Virus record (IMG/VR): IMGVR_UViG_3300008267_000192
Span: 1-32,987 of that record
Length of the DNA: 32,987 nt
DNA from: a virus
Direction: 5' to 3' (one strand)
Both the position numbers and the translations under genes were made by a program. Every line of letters starts with the position of its first letter. Within the stretch, counting starts at the first letter, position 1. Of the stretch, positions 1-7,476 are shown in pieces. A model generated the notes under the pieces. The model saw only the letters and a list, made by a program, of their open reading frames with translations, was not told the DNA's origin and did no database searches.

Positions 1-1
1 G

Positions 2-505
2 GAATCGTTTATAGAATTCCAGGATGGAACTACGCAAGGAACGGCTCCCAGTAGATTTTTTTATAGTTCTACTTCACCAGCTGGTGTCACCCAAGGTGAC
101 CGCTGGATGGATTCAGACAACGGAATTGAGTATGTTTACATCAATGATGGAAACACAAATCAATGGGTCCAGCCAACAAATACTGGCGGTTCTAGCACAA
201 CTTCTATTTCAGTTCTTGCGACCACTGCAGTAACTGGTTCAACATATGCAGCACTTCCAACAGACTATTATATTGGCGTAAGTTATGCTGGTCCAGTAAC
301 AATCACACTCCCAACAAACCCAGAGACTGGAAGAGAAATTGTAGTCAAAGATGAATCTGGAAATGCAGGAAACGGAGTCAATCGTCAGATCACGATTGTC
401 GGAGCCACTGCATCTAATAAAATTGACAATCAAAGTTCAGCAATAATTAATCTAGACAATGCCGGGTTGCATTTCATTTATAGAAATGGATGGAGACTAA
501 TATGA
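2..505 (+). CDS. Tail-fibre or virion surface protein, C-terminal part (5' end cut by window edge)
   Basis: The reading frame is open to the left edge, so this is the last 167 residues of a longer protein; an internal ATG at 107 is probably not the start. The visible part holds a short segment of the type PAGVTQGDRWMDSDNG followed by YINDGNTNQWVQP, a pattern I know from phage fibre and baseplate-associated proteins. It ends in a beta-rich domain (VTITLP, then GREIVVKDESGNAG, then WRLI at the terminus). The same C-terminal layout, with TLTMP, a YTIKN strand and a final NWFIV, ends the fibre encoded at 1745-3682, so both probably share a terminal fold. It overlaps the next gene by ATGA. The structural role is inferred from composition and neighbours. 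Confidence 0.7.
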   Translation, partial: ESFIEFQDGTTQGTAPSRFFYSSTSPAGVTQGDRWMDSDNGIEYVYINDGNTNQWVQPTNTGGSSTTSISVLATTAVTGSTYAALPTDYYIGVSYAGPVTITLPTNPETGREIVVKDESGNAGNGVNRQITIVGATASNKIDNQSSAIINLDNAGLHFIYRNGWRLI

Positions 506-1734
506 GCTATTTATTCAATGATATTGTTGGTTTCAAAGATAATTCAATCGATGCTTTCAACCGTTTAAAGGTTGCAAACCCATTTACTTTGTTTGATAGC
601 CAAAATAGATATCAACCAAATGATAAATGGGATATATTTGGCGTAACTGGAGGAACTTATTCTTATTCTATTACAGAAAGTGCTATTGATCTTATTGTTG
701 GTACTACTGCAGGATCAAAGGTTGCAAGAGAAACAAAAAGAGTATTTGCATACCAACCCGGTAAATCTCTTTTGGTGAACAGTTCATTTACATTTAATAC
801 ACCAAAATCTGGATTAAGGCAAAGACTTGGATATTTTGGAATTACTGGAGGAGCAACTTCTGGTATTCCATACAATGGAATTTATCTGGAACAAAATGGA
901 TTGACATTAAGTTTAAACCTTGTTTCTGCATCGCTTGGAACAACAAGGACAGCAAATCAAGCGGATTGGAATGGTGATCCTTTTAATGGAACAGGAACTT
1001 CAGGTAGAACCTTGGATGTATCAAAAGCAAATATTTTTTGGACTGATATTGAATGGCTTGGAGTTGGTGATGTGAGAGCTGGATTCTTCGTTGATGGAAA
1101 ACCTGTCATTGCTCACACATTCCACAATGACAATGAATTTTCTACGGCTTATATGACAACTGCATGCCTTCCTATTCGCCACGAACTTGAAAATTTAACT
1201 GGACAAACTGGTAGCAGTCAAGCAAAACAAATTTGTTCTTCTGTAATTTCAGATGGTGGATATGAAGGATTCAGCCGTCAATACAATATCTCTACAGATG
1301 CCGATGTAGTAAGATTGACAACCGCAAAAACATATTATCCAATACTTTCAATTCGTCTAAATTCAAATAGATTAGACAGCATTGTTGTACCATCTGCACT
1401 TAATATTGTCACAATTTCAAATGCTACGGTACACTATCGAATAGCCTTGAATGGAACATTTACAGGTGGAACACCCACATGGACAACCCACTATAATGGT
1501 AATGTGGACTATGTGGTACACAACGGATCATTGGGGATTACCGGATATACTGACATTCTCGGTGGTTATGTAAACAGTGGTTCGATTATTGATCTGAGCG
1601 GTCTTCGTACCAGTTTCAACTTCCAATTGGGGAGAACCCAAGCCGGTGTAAGTGATGTTATCAGTATAATTGCGGCAGGATTTTCTCCAAACGTAGATAT
1701 GGCAGCAGACTTTTCATGGTTCGAAATCGTCTAA
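502..1734 (+). CDS. Virion structural protein, probably tail-fibre associated
   Basis: A 410-residue protein beginning MSYLFNDIVGFKDNSIDAF. I chose ATG 502 because it overlaps the upstream stop as ATGA and has GGAGA seven bases before it; an in-frame ATG at 490 has no such signal. The sequence is rich in Gly, Thr, Ser and Asn, with no membrane segment or catalytic motif that I can see, and looks all-beta. I recall proteins with this N-terminal pattern near fibre genes of marine T4-like phages, but no function is established to my knowledge. Its place between two fibre-like genes supports a surface structural role. The exact position in the virion is unknown. Confidence 0.6.
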   Translation: MSYLFNDIVGFKDNSIDAFNRLKVANPFTLFDSQNRYQPNDKWDIFGVTGGTYSYSITESAIDLIVGTTAGSKVARETKRVFAYQPGKSLLVNSSFTFNTPKSGLRQRLGYFGITGGATSGIPYNGIYLEQNGLTLSLNLVSASLGTTRTANQADWNGDPFNGTGTSGRTLDVSKANIFWTDIEWLGVGDVRAGFFVDGKPVIAHTFHNDNEFSTAYMTTACLPIRHELENLTGQTGSSQAKQICSSVISDGGYEGFSRQYNISTDADVVRLTTAKTYYPILSIRLNSNRLDSIVVPSALNIVTISNATVHYRIALNGTFTGGTPTWTTHYNGNVDYVVHNGSLGITGYTDILGGYVNSGSIIDLSGLRTSFNFQLGRTQAGVSDVISIIAAGFSPNVDMAADFSWFEIV

Positions 1735-1737
1735 ATA
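1730..1737 (+). promoter_or_regulatory. T4-type late promoter core TCTAAATA
   Basis: TCTAAATA is followed by TTAAG and then ACATG. If the T4 late spacing holds (octamer at -13 to -6), transcription starts at 1743, two bases before the ATG of the fibre gene at 1745. The core overlaps the stop codon of the upstream gene. The same TCTAAATATTAAGACA string occurs upstream of the leftward gene starting at 8085. Confidence 0.6.
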
Positions 1738-1744
1738 TTAAGAC

Positions 1745-3682
1745 ATGCCATTAGATTTTCCTACATCCCCGTCACTAAACGAAATTTACACCTTTGGTGG
1801 ACGTTCTTGGATTTGGAATGGAACCGCGTGGGATGTTTATAGCACTGCCAGCGGGGATGGTGTGACCGAACTTAATGGGTTAACCGGTGGGGTAACCATT
1901 GCTGCAGGGACTAATATTACTCTAACACCTGTAGGGAATACTATTACAATTGATGCTGCTGGCGGAAGTGGCGGTAGTGGAATAACGGGACCATATGTAA
2001 TTTCATTCAATGGATTAACTGGAGCTGTTACAGGTGTTTCTAGTATTCGAGGTCTCACTGGTGCTGTAGGTATCACAAACGGGTCTGGTATCGGTCTATC
2101 TGTTTCTGGAAATACTCTAACAATTTTAAATACCGGAGTACTAAGTTTTAATGGATTTACTGGAACTGCTACAGGCGTTTCAAGTATTTTTGGTATAACT
2201 GGATCTGTTGGCTTGACAAATGGATCCGGAATTGATTTATTAATTTCTGGAAATACACTAACGGTTTCTAACGCTGCTGTATTGAGTTTTAATGGGCTTA
2301 CAGGTGCTGTTACAGGCGTAACCACTGGAATTGCAAATACATTTGGTTCAGTTCAAAGTTTTACTAATGGTATTATTGTTACGGGTGCAACAATGTCTGG
2401 AACGGTGTCTATCACCGGAGTCGTAACACCAACCACAGACTTGGATGCTGCCAATAAATTTTATGTTGACTCGGTAGCTTCTACCGGAATTCACTATCAC
2501 CAACCTGTAGTTCTTGCATCAACTGATGCCGAAACTTTTGCCTCTGGCGTGACTTATGACAATGGTGCAAGTGGAGTTGGTGCTTTCTTAAGAAAAACTT
2601 CTTCTTTTGCCAGAATAAACATTGATGGCATAGACGGCTCAACTGGAGACAGAATTCTTGTAAGATCTGCAAGCACCCAACAGTGGAACGGTGTCTATGA
2701 TGTTACAAATCAAGGAGATGGTAGTACTGGATGGATACTTACAAGGTCTTCTGATGCAGATAATTATCACCCACACGATCAAGATGGTCTTGGAGAAAAT
2801 GATTATTTCTTCGTACAAAATGGAACAACATTAAAAGGAAATGCATATATTTGCAGTGTTCCTGGGGGAATCACATTTGGAACAACGGCTATAACATTTG
2901 CCCTGTTTAGCACACCACCCGTTTACACCGCTGGAACCGGTCTTGCGTTGAATTCTCTGCAATTCAGCAATACAGGTGTTTTAAGTTTTAATGGTCTGAC
3001 TGGAGCCGTCACAGGAGTAACCACAGGAACCGAAAACACTTTTGGTCCTCTTCAACGTTTCACCAATGGGATTAGTGCTTCTAATGGCATCACTTTAACT
3101 GGTAGATTGTATATGCCATTTAATAGCTCAAATGATATTTATTTGGATGCACCCACCGTATATCTTGGAGACATCAATTATAATTATGATAATGCACATA
3201 TTCAAATTCTGCAAGATCCCGCTATTTATTTGTATGGCGGCGGCGGAAGTTTTGTTTCAATTAGTGGCAATTCAATTGATACTACTGGTGGTAGTGTAAA
3301 TCTTGGAAATTTAACTATAAATGGTTCTCAAGGCTCAAACAACCAAGTTTTGACATCTACCGGGTCAGGAATAACTTGGGCAAGCGTCAGTGGTAGCGGA
3401 ATATCCAGATCAATTTTTACAATTACCGGTTCAACGACTGCTGGCTCTAATGCAAGTACGGATTATGTCTATAATGGAAATACATCTGGAAATATTACTC
3501 TTACAATGCCAACAGCAGCCAGCAATACTAACAGATATACCATAAAAAATTCAAATACGGGTATTTTGACAGTAAGCACTACATCGTCGGAGACCATTGA
3601 CGGCGTAACTGCATATTACCTTAATAAACAATACCAAGCAATTGATTTACTTAGCAACAACTCTAACTGGTTCATAGTCTAA
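1745..3682 (+). CDS. Repeat-built tail-fibre protein
   Basis: A 645-residue fibre-like protein. Residues 1-30 contain FGGRSWIWNGTAWDVY, a short attachment-type module seen in many phage fibres. Four copies of a unit VxSFNGxTGxxTGV follow: three at about residues 85-200 and one near residue 420. The first two copies are each followed by a second unit GxTNGSGIxLxxSGNTLT. A central region (about 250-400) includes LDAANKFYVDS, a motif I associate with phage fibre repeats, then a globular segment. The C-terminus ends in a beta domain like that of the gene at 2-505. Residue composition (Gly, Thr, Ser, Asn) and the absence of enzymatic motifs support a trimeric beta fibre. It is expressed from the late core just upstream. 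The receptor is unknown. Confidence 0.8.
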   Translation: MPLDFPTSPSLNEIYTFGGRSWIWNGTAWDVYSTASGDGVTELNGLTGGVTIAAGTNITLTPVGNTITIDAAGGSGGSGITGPYVISFNGLTGAVTGVSSIRGLTGAVGITNGSGIGLSVSGNTLTILNTGVLSFNGFTGTATGVSSIFGITGSVGLTNGSGIDLLISGNTLTVSNAAVLSFNGLTGAVTGVTTGIANTFGSVQSFTNGIIVTGATMSGTVSITGVVTPTTDLDAANKFYVDSVASTGIHYHQPVVLASTDAETFASGVTYDNGASGVGAFLRKTSSFARINIDGIDGSTGDRILVRSASTQQWNGVYDVTNQGDGSTGWILTRSSDADNYHPHDQDGLGENDYFFVQNGTTLKGNAYICSVPGGITFGTTAITFALFSTPPVYTAGTGLALNSLQFSNTGVLSFNGLTGAVTGVTTGTENTFGPLQRFTNGISASNGITLTGRLYMPFNSSNDIYLDAPTVYLGDINYNYDNAHIQILQDPAIYLYGGGGSFVSISGNSIDTTGGSVNLGNLTINGSQGSNNQVLTSTGSGITWASVSGSGISRSIFTITGSTTAGSNASTDYVYNGNTSGNITLTMPTAASNTNRYTIKNSNTGILTVSTTSSETIDGVTAYYLNKQYQAIDLLSNNSNWFIV

Positions 3683-3683
3683 T

Positions 3684-4541
3684 ATGGCATACGGTGTAAG
3701 TTCAATAAATCAGCAAGTTTTGAAGCACACTTCCCAAAGCGAAAACTCTTCGCAGTTGGACATGATTTTTTTTACTGATTTGATGCAAGCTTCTGGCCCA
3801 TCTGGAACCTCACCTGCTCAGGGCGGTGTTTTTTATCTGCAAAATGCAAACGGTGGTAGCGTTTCAAATAATACTACATCGGTTTTTGTTGGCTTTGGGA
3901 TTACGGGATCCCATGGAACATGTTCTCTTTCTACAGGTGTTACTAGTAACACGACTGGATATTCTTCACTTGTTACAGCATTAAATATTCTTCCCGGATT
4001 GCCAACCCCTTCAGCGGGATTAGTTACCAAATACGAATATGAAGCTCTAATAAGAACTGACGGACTTATATTTGACGGAAGCACGCGTTGGGGATTAACC
4101 CGCTTGGGCTTTATGCAATCTGTTTCGGCAACACCGACAGATGGTGTTTATTTTGAGTTTGTTAGCGATGGTACGACAACAGACACCACATGGAATATTG
4201 CATTTAGGAGCACAGCAATTTCTCAATCAAGAGTAAATACCGGTGTTTCGTATGCAGCAAATAAAACATATAGGATGTATTTGTGCGTTGAAGTTAGTCC
4301 CGATGGAACTTATACTACGACTTACAAAATTAAAAATTTAACAGATAACACCAACACAGAATCAACAGCTACGCCATCAAATAATACTTTTTATCCAACC
4401 GCAGCAACCGATTATATGGGCCCCGCAATTACTGTATTGAAACAAGGTGTGGCGACAATAAACTCCACTTTATTCCATGTGGATTACATTGCGTGTAGAA
4501 TCAGAAGACCTTTAACGAGGGAAATATTAATATTTTCATAA
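3684..4541 (+). CDS. Virion surface protein, copy A of a tandem paralogous pair
   Basis: A 285-residue protein beginning MAYGVSSINQQVL. It is clearly homologous along its whole length to the next gene (284 residues, MAYGVNSTNELVL): both share TSPAQGGV, a LPTPSAGLVT block, an YEFEV-like strand, DGVYFEF, DTTWN, KTYRMYL, TYTTTYKIKNLTDNTNTE and a C-terminus IRRP, two residues, REILIFS. The alternating hydrophobic and polar pattern and the strong YKIKNLTD strand suggest a jelly-roll or lectin-like beta-sandwich, which is an inference. It sits one base after the fibre gene stop, in the same transcription unit. A role as fibre tip or decoration protein is likely but not proven. Confidence 0.6.
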   Translation: MAYGVSSINQQVLKHTSQSENSSQLDMIFFTDLMQASGPSGTSPAQGGVFYLQNANGGSVSNNTTSVFVGFGITGSHGTCSLSTGVTSNTTGYSSLVTALNILPGLPTPSAGLVTKYEYEALIRTDGLIFDGSTRWGLTRLGFMQSVSATPTDGVYFEFVSDGTTTDTTWNIAFRSTAISQSRVNTGVSYAANKTYRMYLCVEVSPDGTYTTTYKIKNLTDNTNTESTATPSNNTFYPTAATDYMGPAITVLKQGVATINSTLFHVDYIACRIRRPLTREILIFS

Positions 4542-4545
4542 CACT

Positions 4546-5400
4546 ATGGCATACGGCGTAAATTCAACCAACGAACTAGTTTTAATTGGAAGTTCCCAGA
4601 CAGAAAATCCAACACAGTTGGATACAATTGTATTTTCTGATTTTCATTCCGTTACAATACCGAGCACCACGAGTCCAGCGCAAGGTGGAGTTTTGTATGC
4701 CAACGCAGCAAACGGCGGGGCATTAACTTCCAATACCACCACACATTTTACAGCCATTGGCATTACTGCTGCATCTGGGGTTATCTCATTATCTACCGGC
4801 ACAACCAGCAATACAACAGGTTACGCATCCGTCTATACTAGCAATAACATATTGCGAGGGTTGCCGACCCCAAGCGCAGGTTTGGTTACAATATACGAAT
4901 ATGAAGTACTTTTAAGGACCGATACTACAATTCACGATAACACCGTAAGAGGATACTACCGAATGGGTTTCGGAAACTCAATTACAAACGCAGATCAAAG
5001 CGACGGTGTTTATTTTGAATTTTTATATAATGGAACGACAAACGACACAACATGGAACGTTGTATTTAGAAAAGATTCACTACAAGAAAGAGTGGATACC
5101 ACTGTAGCGGTAGCTGCAAGCAAAACTTATAGAATGTATCTATCGGTCCAAGCAAATTCCAATGGAACATATACGACGACCTATAAAATCAAAAATCTTA
5201 CAGATAATACAAATACAGAAGGCACCGCAGCACCCACTACAACAGCAAGAATTCCAACGGCAGCTGGAGACTACATGGGTGGCTTTATAACCAATTCCAA
5301 GACAGTAACAGCCACAGCAAGCGCAAGACTTATATTCCTGGATTACATCGGCATCAGAATACGCCGACCAGTAGCAAGGGAAATTTTAATATTCTCATAA
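4546..5400 (+). CDS. Virion surface protein, copy B of a tandem paralogous pair
   Basis: A 284-residue paralogue of the preceding gene, of almost the same length and with the same start (MAYGVN) and end (REILIFS). The core block from LPTPSAGLVT to NLTDNTNTE is well kept, while the loops between strands (for example residues 25-60 and 115-150) differ. That pattern is expected of a conserved beta fold presenting variable surface loops. The gap to the upstream stop is four bases and the downstream gene follows after three. I see no promoter of its own, so it is probably co-transcribed with the fibre. The function is inferred from position only. Confidence 0.6.
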   Translation: MAYGVNSTNELVLIGSSQTENPTQLDTIVFSDFHSVTIPSTTSPAQGGVLYANAANGGALTSNTTTHFTAIGITAASGVISLSTGTTSNTTGYASVYTSNNILRGLPTPSAGLVTIYEYEVLLRTDTTIHDNTVRGYYRMGFGNSITNADQSDGVYFEFLYNGTTNDTTWNVVFRKDSLQERVDTTVAVAASKTYRMYLSVQANSNGTYTTTYKIKNLTDNTNTEGTAAPTTTARIPTAAGDYMGGFITNSKTVTATASARLIFLDYIGIRIRRPVAREILIFS

Positions 5401-5403
5401 ACT

Positions 5404-5619
5404 ATGCCAAACCCAAGACCATTATCAATCGTAAAATTAGTTGATGTAAATTCAACACAGGCTGTAAATTTTCAACTTTCAGCGGATGATCGATTTATAT
5501 ACTGGGGAGAAATTGCACAGGATCCAACAAAATGTTTGGTTGAAGGTATATACTGTGGAAAAAGACTGATCTGGCTATCTCCTTCGGAATTTGTTGAAGC
5601 CGATATTAATGATTATTGA
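5404..5619 (+). CDS. Small protein of unknown function at the end of the fibre operon
   Basis: A 71-residue protein, MPNPRPLSIVKLVDVNS at the start, with no membrane segment or known motif. It follows the second paralogue by three bases and looks translationally linked to it. The sequence has alternating strands (FIYWGEI, CLVEGIYCGKRLIWL) and an acidic C-terminus. It could be a small fibre chaperone or cap, since such genes often close fibre operons, but nothing in the sequence proves this. A new promoter begins right after its stop, so it is the last gene of this unit. Confidence 0.5.
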   Translation: MPNPRPLSIVKLVDVNSTQAVNFQLSADDRFIYWGEIAQDPTKCLVEGIYCGKRLIWLSPSEFVEADINDY

Positions 5620-5647
5620 TTGACTTAACTGTGTTATTTGTCATAAT
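5620..5647 (+). promoter_or_regulatory. Early-type (sigma70-like) promoter of the dUTPase gene
   Basis: TTGACT at 5620-5625 and CATAAT at 5642-5647 are separated by 16 bp, with a TG two bases before the -10 (extended -10 type). The ATG at 5654 lies six bases after the -10 box, exactly where transcription would start, so the mRNA would be leaderless. The same 16 and 6 spacing recurs at 32108-32135 and 31953-31980. Confidence 0.6.
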
Positions 5648-5653
5648 ACCAAT

Positions 5654-6172
5654 ATGCATTTAAAATATTATAAAGTTGATTCAAGAATTGCAGATCCCAA
5701 CTACCAAACTAAGATGGCAGCTTGCTTTGATCTGGCTGCATATATCCCAAAAGATGAAAAAGTAAAAGTTTGGGAAGGTAAAGATGCAAACGAAATCGAA
5801 CCACAGTACGATCACGATAAGGAAGAATATTATATTCTTCTTATGCCCGGAGAGCGTGCCTTGGTTCGCACTGGTTTGACTTTTGACATCCCAAGCGGTT
5901 ATTCAATTCGTCTTCATCCAAGATCTGGAATGGCTTTGAAGTACGGTCTTACATTGTCAAACTGCGAGGGCGTTGTAGATGAAGATTATACATATGAAAC
6001 AAAATTGATCATGATCAACACCAATCTACAAGAACCTATTAAAATATATAACAAAGACAGAATTGCACAGGCTGAAATGGTTCAATATGAACAAGTTGGT
6101 TTTATGGAAACATACAAACAACCCGGCCTGAAGACAGACCGGGTTGGCGGATTTGGAAGTACTGGAAAGTAA
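5654..6172 (+). CDS. dut: dUTP diphosphatase (dUTPase), trimeric type
   Basis: A 172-residue protein with the five dUTPase motifs in order: motif I AACFDLAA (about 22-29), motif II HPRSGMALKYG (about 94-104), motif III NCEGVVDEDY with the catalytic-type Asp (about 110-119), motif IV RIAQAEMV (about 136-143) and motif V RVGGFGSTG near the C-terminus. The family hydrolyses dUTP to dUMP and pyrophosphate, which supplies the thymidylate synthase substrate and keeps uracil out of DNA. An insert of about 20 charged residues after motif I (KVWEGKDANEIEPQYDHDKEE) makes it longer than the usual 145-150. It has its own early-type promoter and no ribosome site. It works with the ThyX gene at 16394. Confidence 0.93.
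   Translation: MHLKYYKVDSRIADPNYQTKMAACFDLAAYIPKDEKVKVWEGKDANEIEPQYDHDKEEYYILLMPGERALVRTGLTFDIPSGYSIRLHPRSGMALKYGLTLSNCEGVVDEDYTYETKLIMINTNLQEPIKIYNKDRIAQAEMVQYEQVGFMETYKQPGLKTDRVGGFGSTGK
6119..6146 (+). other. GC-rich hairpin inside the end of the dUTPase gene
   Basis: CAACCCGG (6119-6126) pairs perfectly with CCGGGTTG (6139-6146). After one mismatch, CTG pairs with CAG inside it around a four-base loop. It lies about 25 bases before the stop codon, at a convergent gene junction (dUTPase stop 6172, leftward gene stop 6175), and is not followed by a T-run. It may slow or protect transcript ends, but this is inferred. Confidence 0.4.
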
Positions 6173-6174
6173 TT

Positions 6175-6804
6175 TTATTCTATGTTTATAGTGTATGGAA
6201 TTTGATCCAATACTGTTGATGTGGTAGCATTCGTTACCACTATGTTTCCTGTACCAACTCCTATACCACCGGGAGTACTTACCCCGATTTTTAAAGTATC
6301 TGTATTGCTTATTGTGAGTGCAGTGCTGTAGGTTTGGGCAGCAGCACCGTTTAAACTATATTTAATAGCAGATGGGTGTGCGCTTCCCGTACCTGTAGAA
6401 GTTGTAATGGTTACTGATATAGAAGCCCCGAGACCGCTGAATGCCACGTTTGCTGCGCTTGCTACAAGCAATTGTGCACCCGTTGACGATGCCCAATAAT
6501 CAGTAGAAGCAGTATCCATAGTATCAAGGTTACCCCAATCAGCTGGGGTCAATGTTGGTGTGTAATCGACAGAAACTGTAGTTCCATTATCACCACTGTC
6601 TACATCATAACCCATCATGAACATGTCTTGGAATGACACATTGTTCATAACCATGCCATTGTTGACGTTTTCCCACAATTGTGTGAGATCATTCCAGCGG
6701 AATGGACCCATTGGGGTTGATTTGATTTTTGGTCCATAACCGCCCATGCCGACTTGCTCGTTCATGGCGGCAAAGAAGGTTTTCATTGTTTTTCTTGCGC
6801 TCAT
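6175..6804 (-). CDS. Probable virion structural protein, late gene
   Basis: A 209-residue protein beginning MSARKTMKTFFAAMNEQ. The first 17 residues are basic and amphipathic, rather like a T4 capsid-targeting leader, although the possible cleavage site MNE is not a perfect L/I-x-E. Residues 100-209 are a Thr/Ser/Gly/Ala-rich beta domain (ISVTITTSTGTGSA, then IKYSLNG, then IVVTNA) typical of a decoration or Ig-like fold. The ATG lies directly after TCTAAATA-ATTTT, so its own late transcript would be leaderless; it is also last in the leftward operon. The stop faces the dUTPase stop with two bases between. No catalytic motif is seen. Confidence 0.55.
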   Translation of the reverse strand: MSARKTMKTFFAAMNEQVGMGGYGPKIKSTPMGPFRWNDLTQLWENVNNGMVMNNVSFQDMFMMGYDVDSGDNGTTVSVDYTPTLTPADWGNLDTMDTASTDYWASSTGAQLLVASAANVAFSGLGASISVTITTSTGTGSAHPSAIKYSLNGAAAQTYSTALTISNTDTLKIGVSTPGGIGVGTGNIVVTNATTSTVLDQIPYTINIE

Positions 6805-6808
6805 AAAA

Positions 6809-7039
6809 TTATTTAGACTCTTTCTTAAATTTTATAGATTTAAATTCTTTCCATGCTACCCACGACACTATTGCAACCATTATAAAATACCAAAAACTCC
6901 ATTCAGAACCCTGGTTCGGTGCGCCAAAAAAAGGTTCTTTCAATACGCTGTGAATCTGATTCCCGTCTTTATCTAGAGGAGAAATAACTTCGGGAGTTGT
7001 GCATGATGCCAATAAAAGCAGAGGTAAAAGATATTTCAT
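6809..7039 (-). CDS. Small lipoprotein with C-terminal membrane helix (possible unimolecular spanin)
   Basis: A 76-residue protein with an N-terminal signal, MKYLLPLLLLASC, whose LLAS-C13 is a classic lipobox cleaved by signal peptidase II. A single hydrophobic helix follows near the C-terminus (WSFWYFIMVAIVSWVAW, about 47-63), then a basic tail. An outer-membrane lipid anchor plus an inner-membrane helix is the plan of unimolecular spanins, which fuse inner and outer membranes at lysis. The linker of about 33 residues is short for that job, so a plain membrane lipoprotein is the alternative. A strong ribosome site, GGAGGAAAC, precedes the ATG, which overlaps the holin-like gene stop by three bases. 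Confidence 0.55.
   Translation of the reverse strand: MKYLLPLLLLASCTTPEVISPLDKDGNQIHSVLKEPFFGAPNQGSEWSFWYFIMVAIVSWVAWKEFKSIKFKKESK
6810..6817 (-). promoter_or_regulatory. T4-type late promoter core TCTAAATA (leftward)
   Basis: Read on the minus strand: TCTAAATA, ATTTT, ATG. With T4 late geometry the start site is the A of the ATG at 6804. The identical 16-base arrangement occurs at 32137-32152 on the other strand, and with ACTAAATA at 20978-20993. It lies inside the last codons of the upstream lipoprotein gene. Confidence 0.65.
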
Positions 7040-7470
7040 GATTTGTTTCCTCCTGCAGCTGTTCCAAAATAGAATCCGACAACTGCCAATAGAACTTGAC
7101 GGTTTTCTTCAGCAAACAGGTATCCCGGAATTTCTACAAAATACTTTCGGGTTGTCTCTGGAACCAGACCAAAGAAACTTTCAGGTTGCTTTTGAGTAAA
7201 CTCGGCAAAGGTTGAGATGCCAAAGAAAGGCAGTACAAACGGGGCAGCAACTACGGCAAATAAGCAAGACAACACAATAAGTTGTCTTACACCCTTGCCA
7301 AGATCCATTGGAACTCTTTGTGCGGCTTTATCTTGATTGTCTGTAGTTTGTTTATTGGCTTCGATAACCATCTTAAACATGTCTTTTTGGTCTTGGGCTC
7401 TTTGTGCCCAATATCGGAACAAAAATCCTGTTACGCCACCACCGAGTAAAGATATAAGTTCTGTCGGCAT
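7036..7470 (-). CDS. Holin-like membrane protein
   Basis: A 144-residue protein with three hydrophobic segments: about 5-20 (LISLLGGGVTGFLFRYW), 63-86 (LIVLSCLFAVVAAPFVLPFFG) and 124-140 (VLLAVVGFYFGTAAG). A charged, probably helical stretch lies between the first two (AQDQKDMFKMVIEANK). This is the size and topology of class I or three-helix phage holins, and I recall similar proteins in marine phages annotated as holin. Its neighbours on the same strand are a membrane-anchored protein upstream and a lipoprotein of spanin-like plan downstream, which fits a lysis module. GAGGT precedes the ATG. No endolysin is seen in this window. Confidence 0.5.
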   Translation of the reverse strand: MPTELISLLGGGVTGFLFRYWAQRAQDQKDMFKMVIEANKQTTDNQDKAAQRVPMDLGKGVRQLIVLSCLFAVVAAPFVLPFFGISTFAEFTQKQPESFFGLVPETTRKYFVEIPGYLFAEENRQVLLAVVGFYFGTAAGGNKS

Positions 7471-7476
7471 ATTACC

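Noticed and set aside
24-233. Rightward frame starting at ATG 24
   Set aside because: It overlaps the fibre C-terminus, which is in a frame open to the window edge and has a recognisable domain.
1837-2325. 162-residue leftward frame rich in Pro and Val
   Set aside because: It is the antisense of the Gly/Thr repeats of the fibre gene; its repeats mirror those of the real gene.
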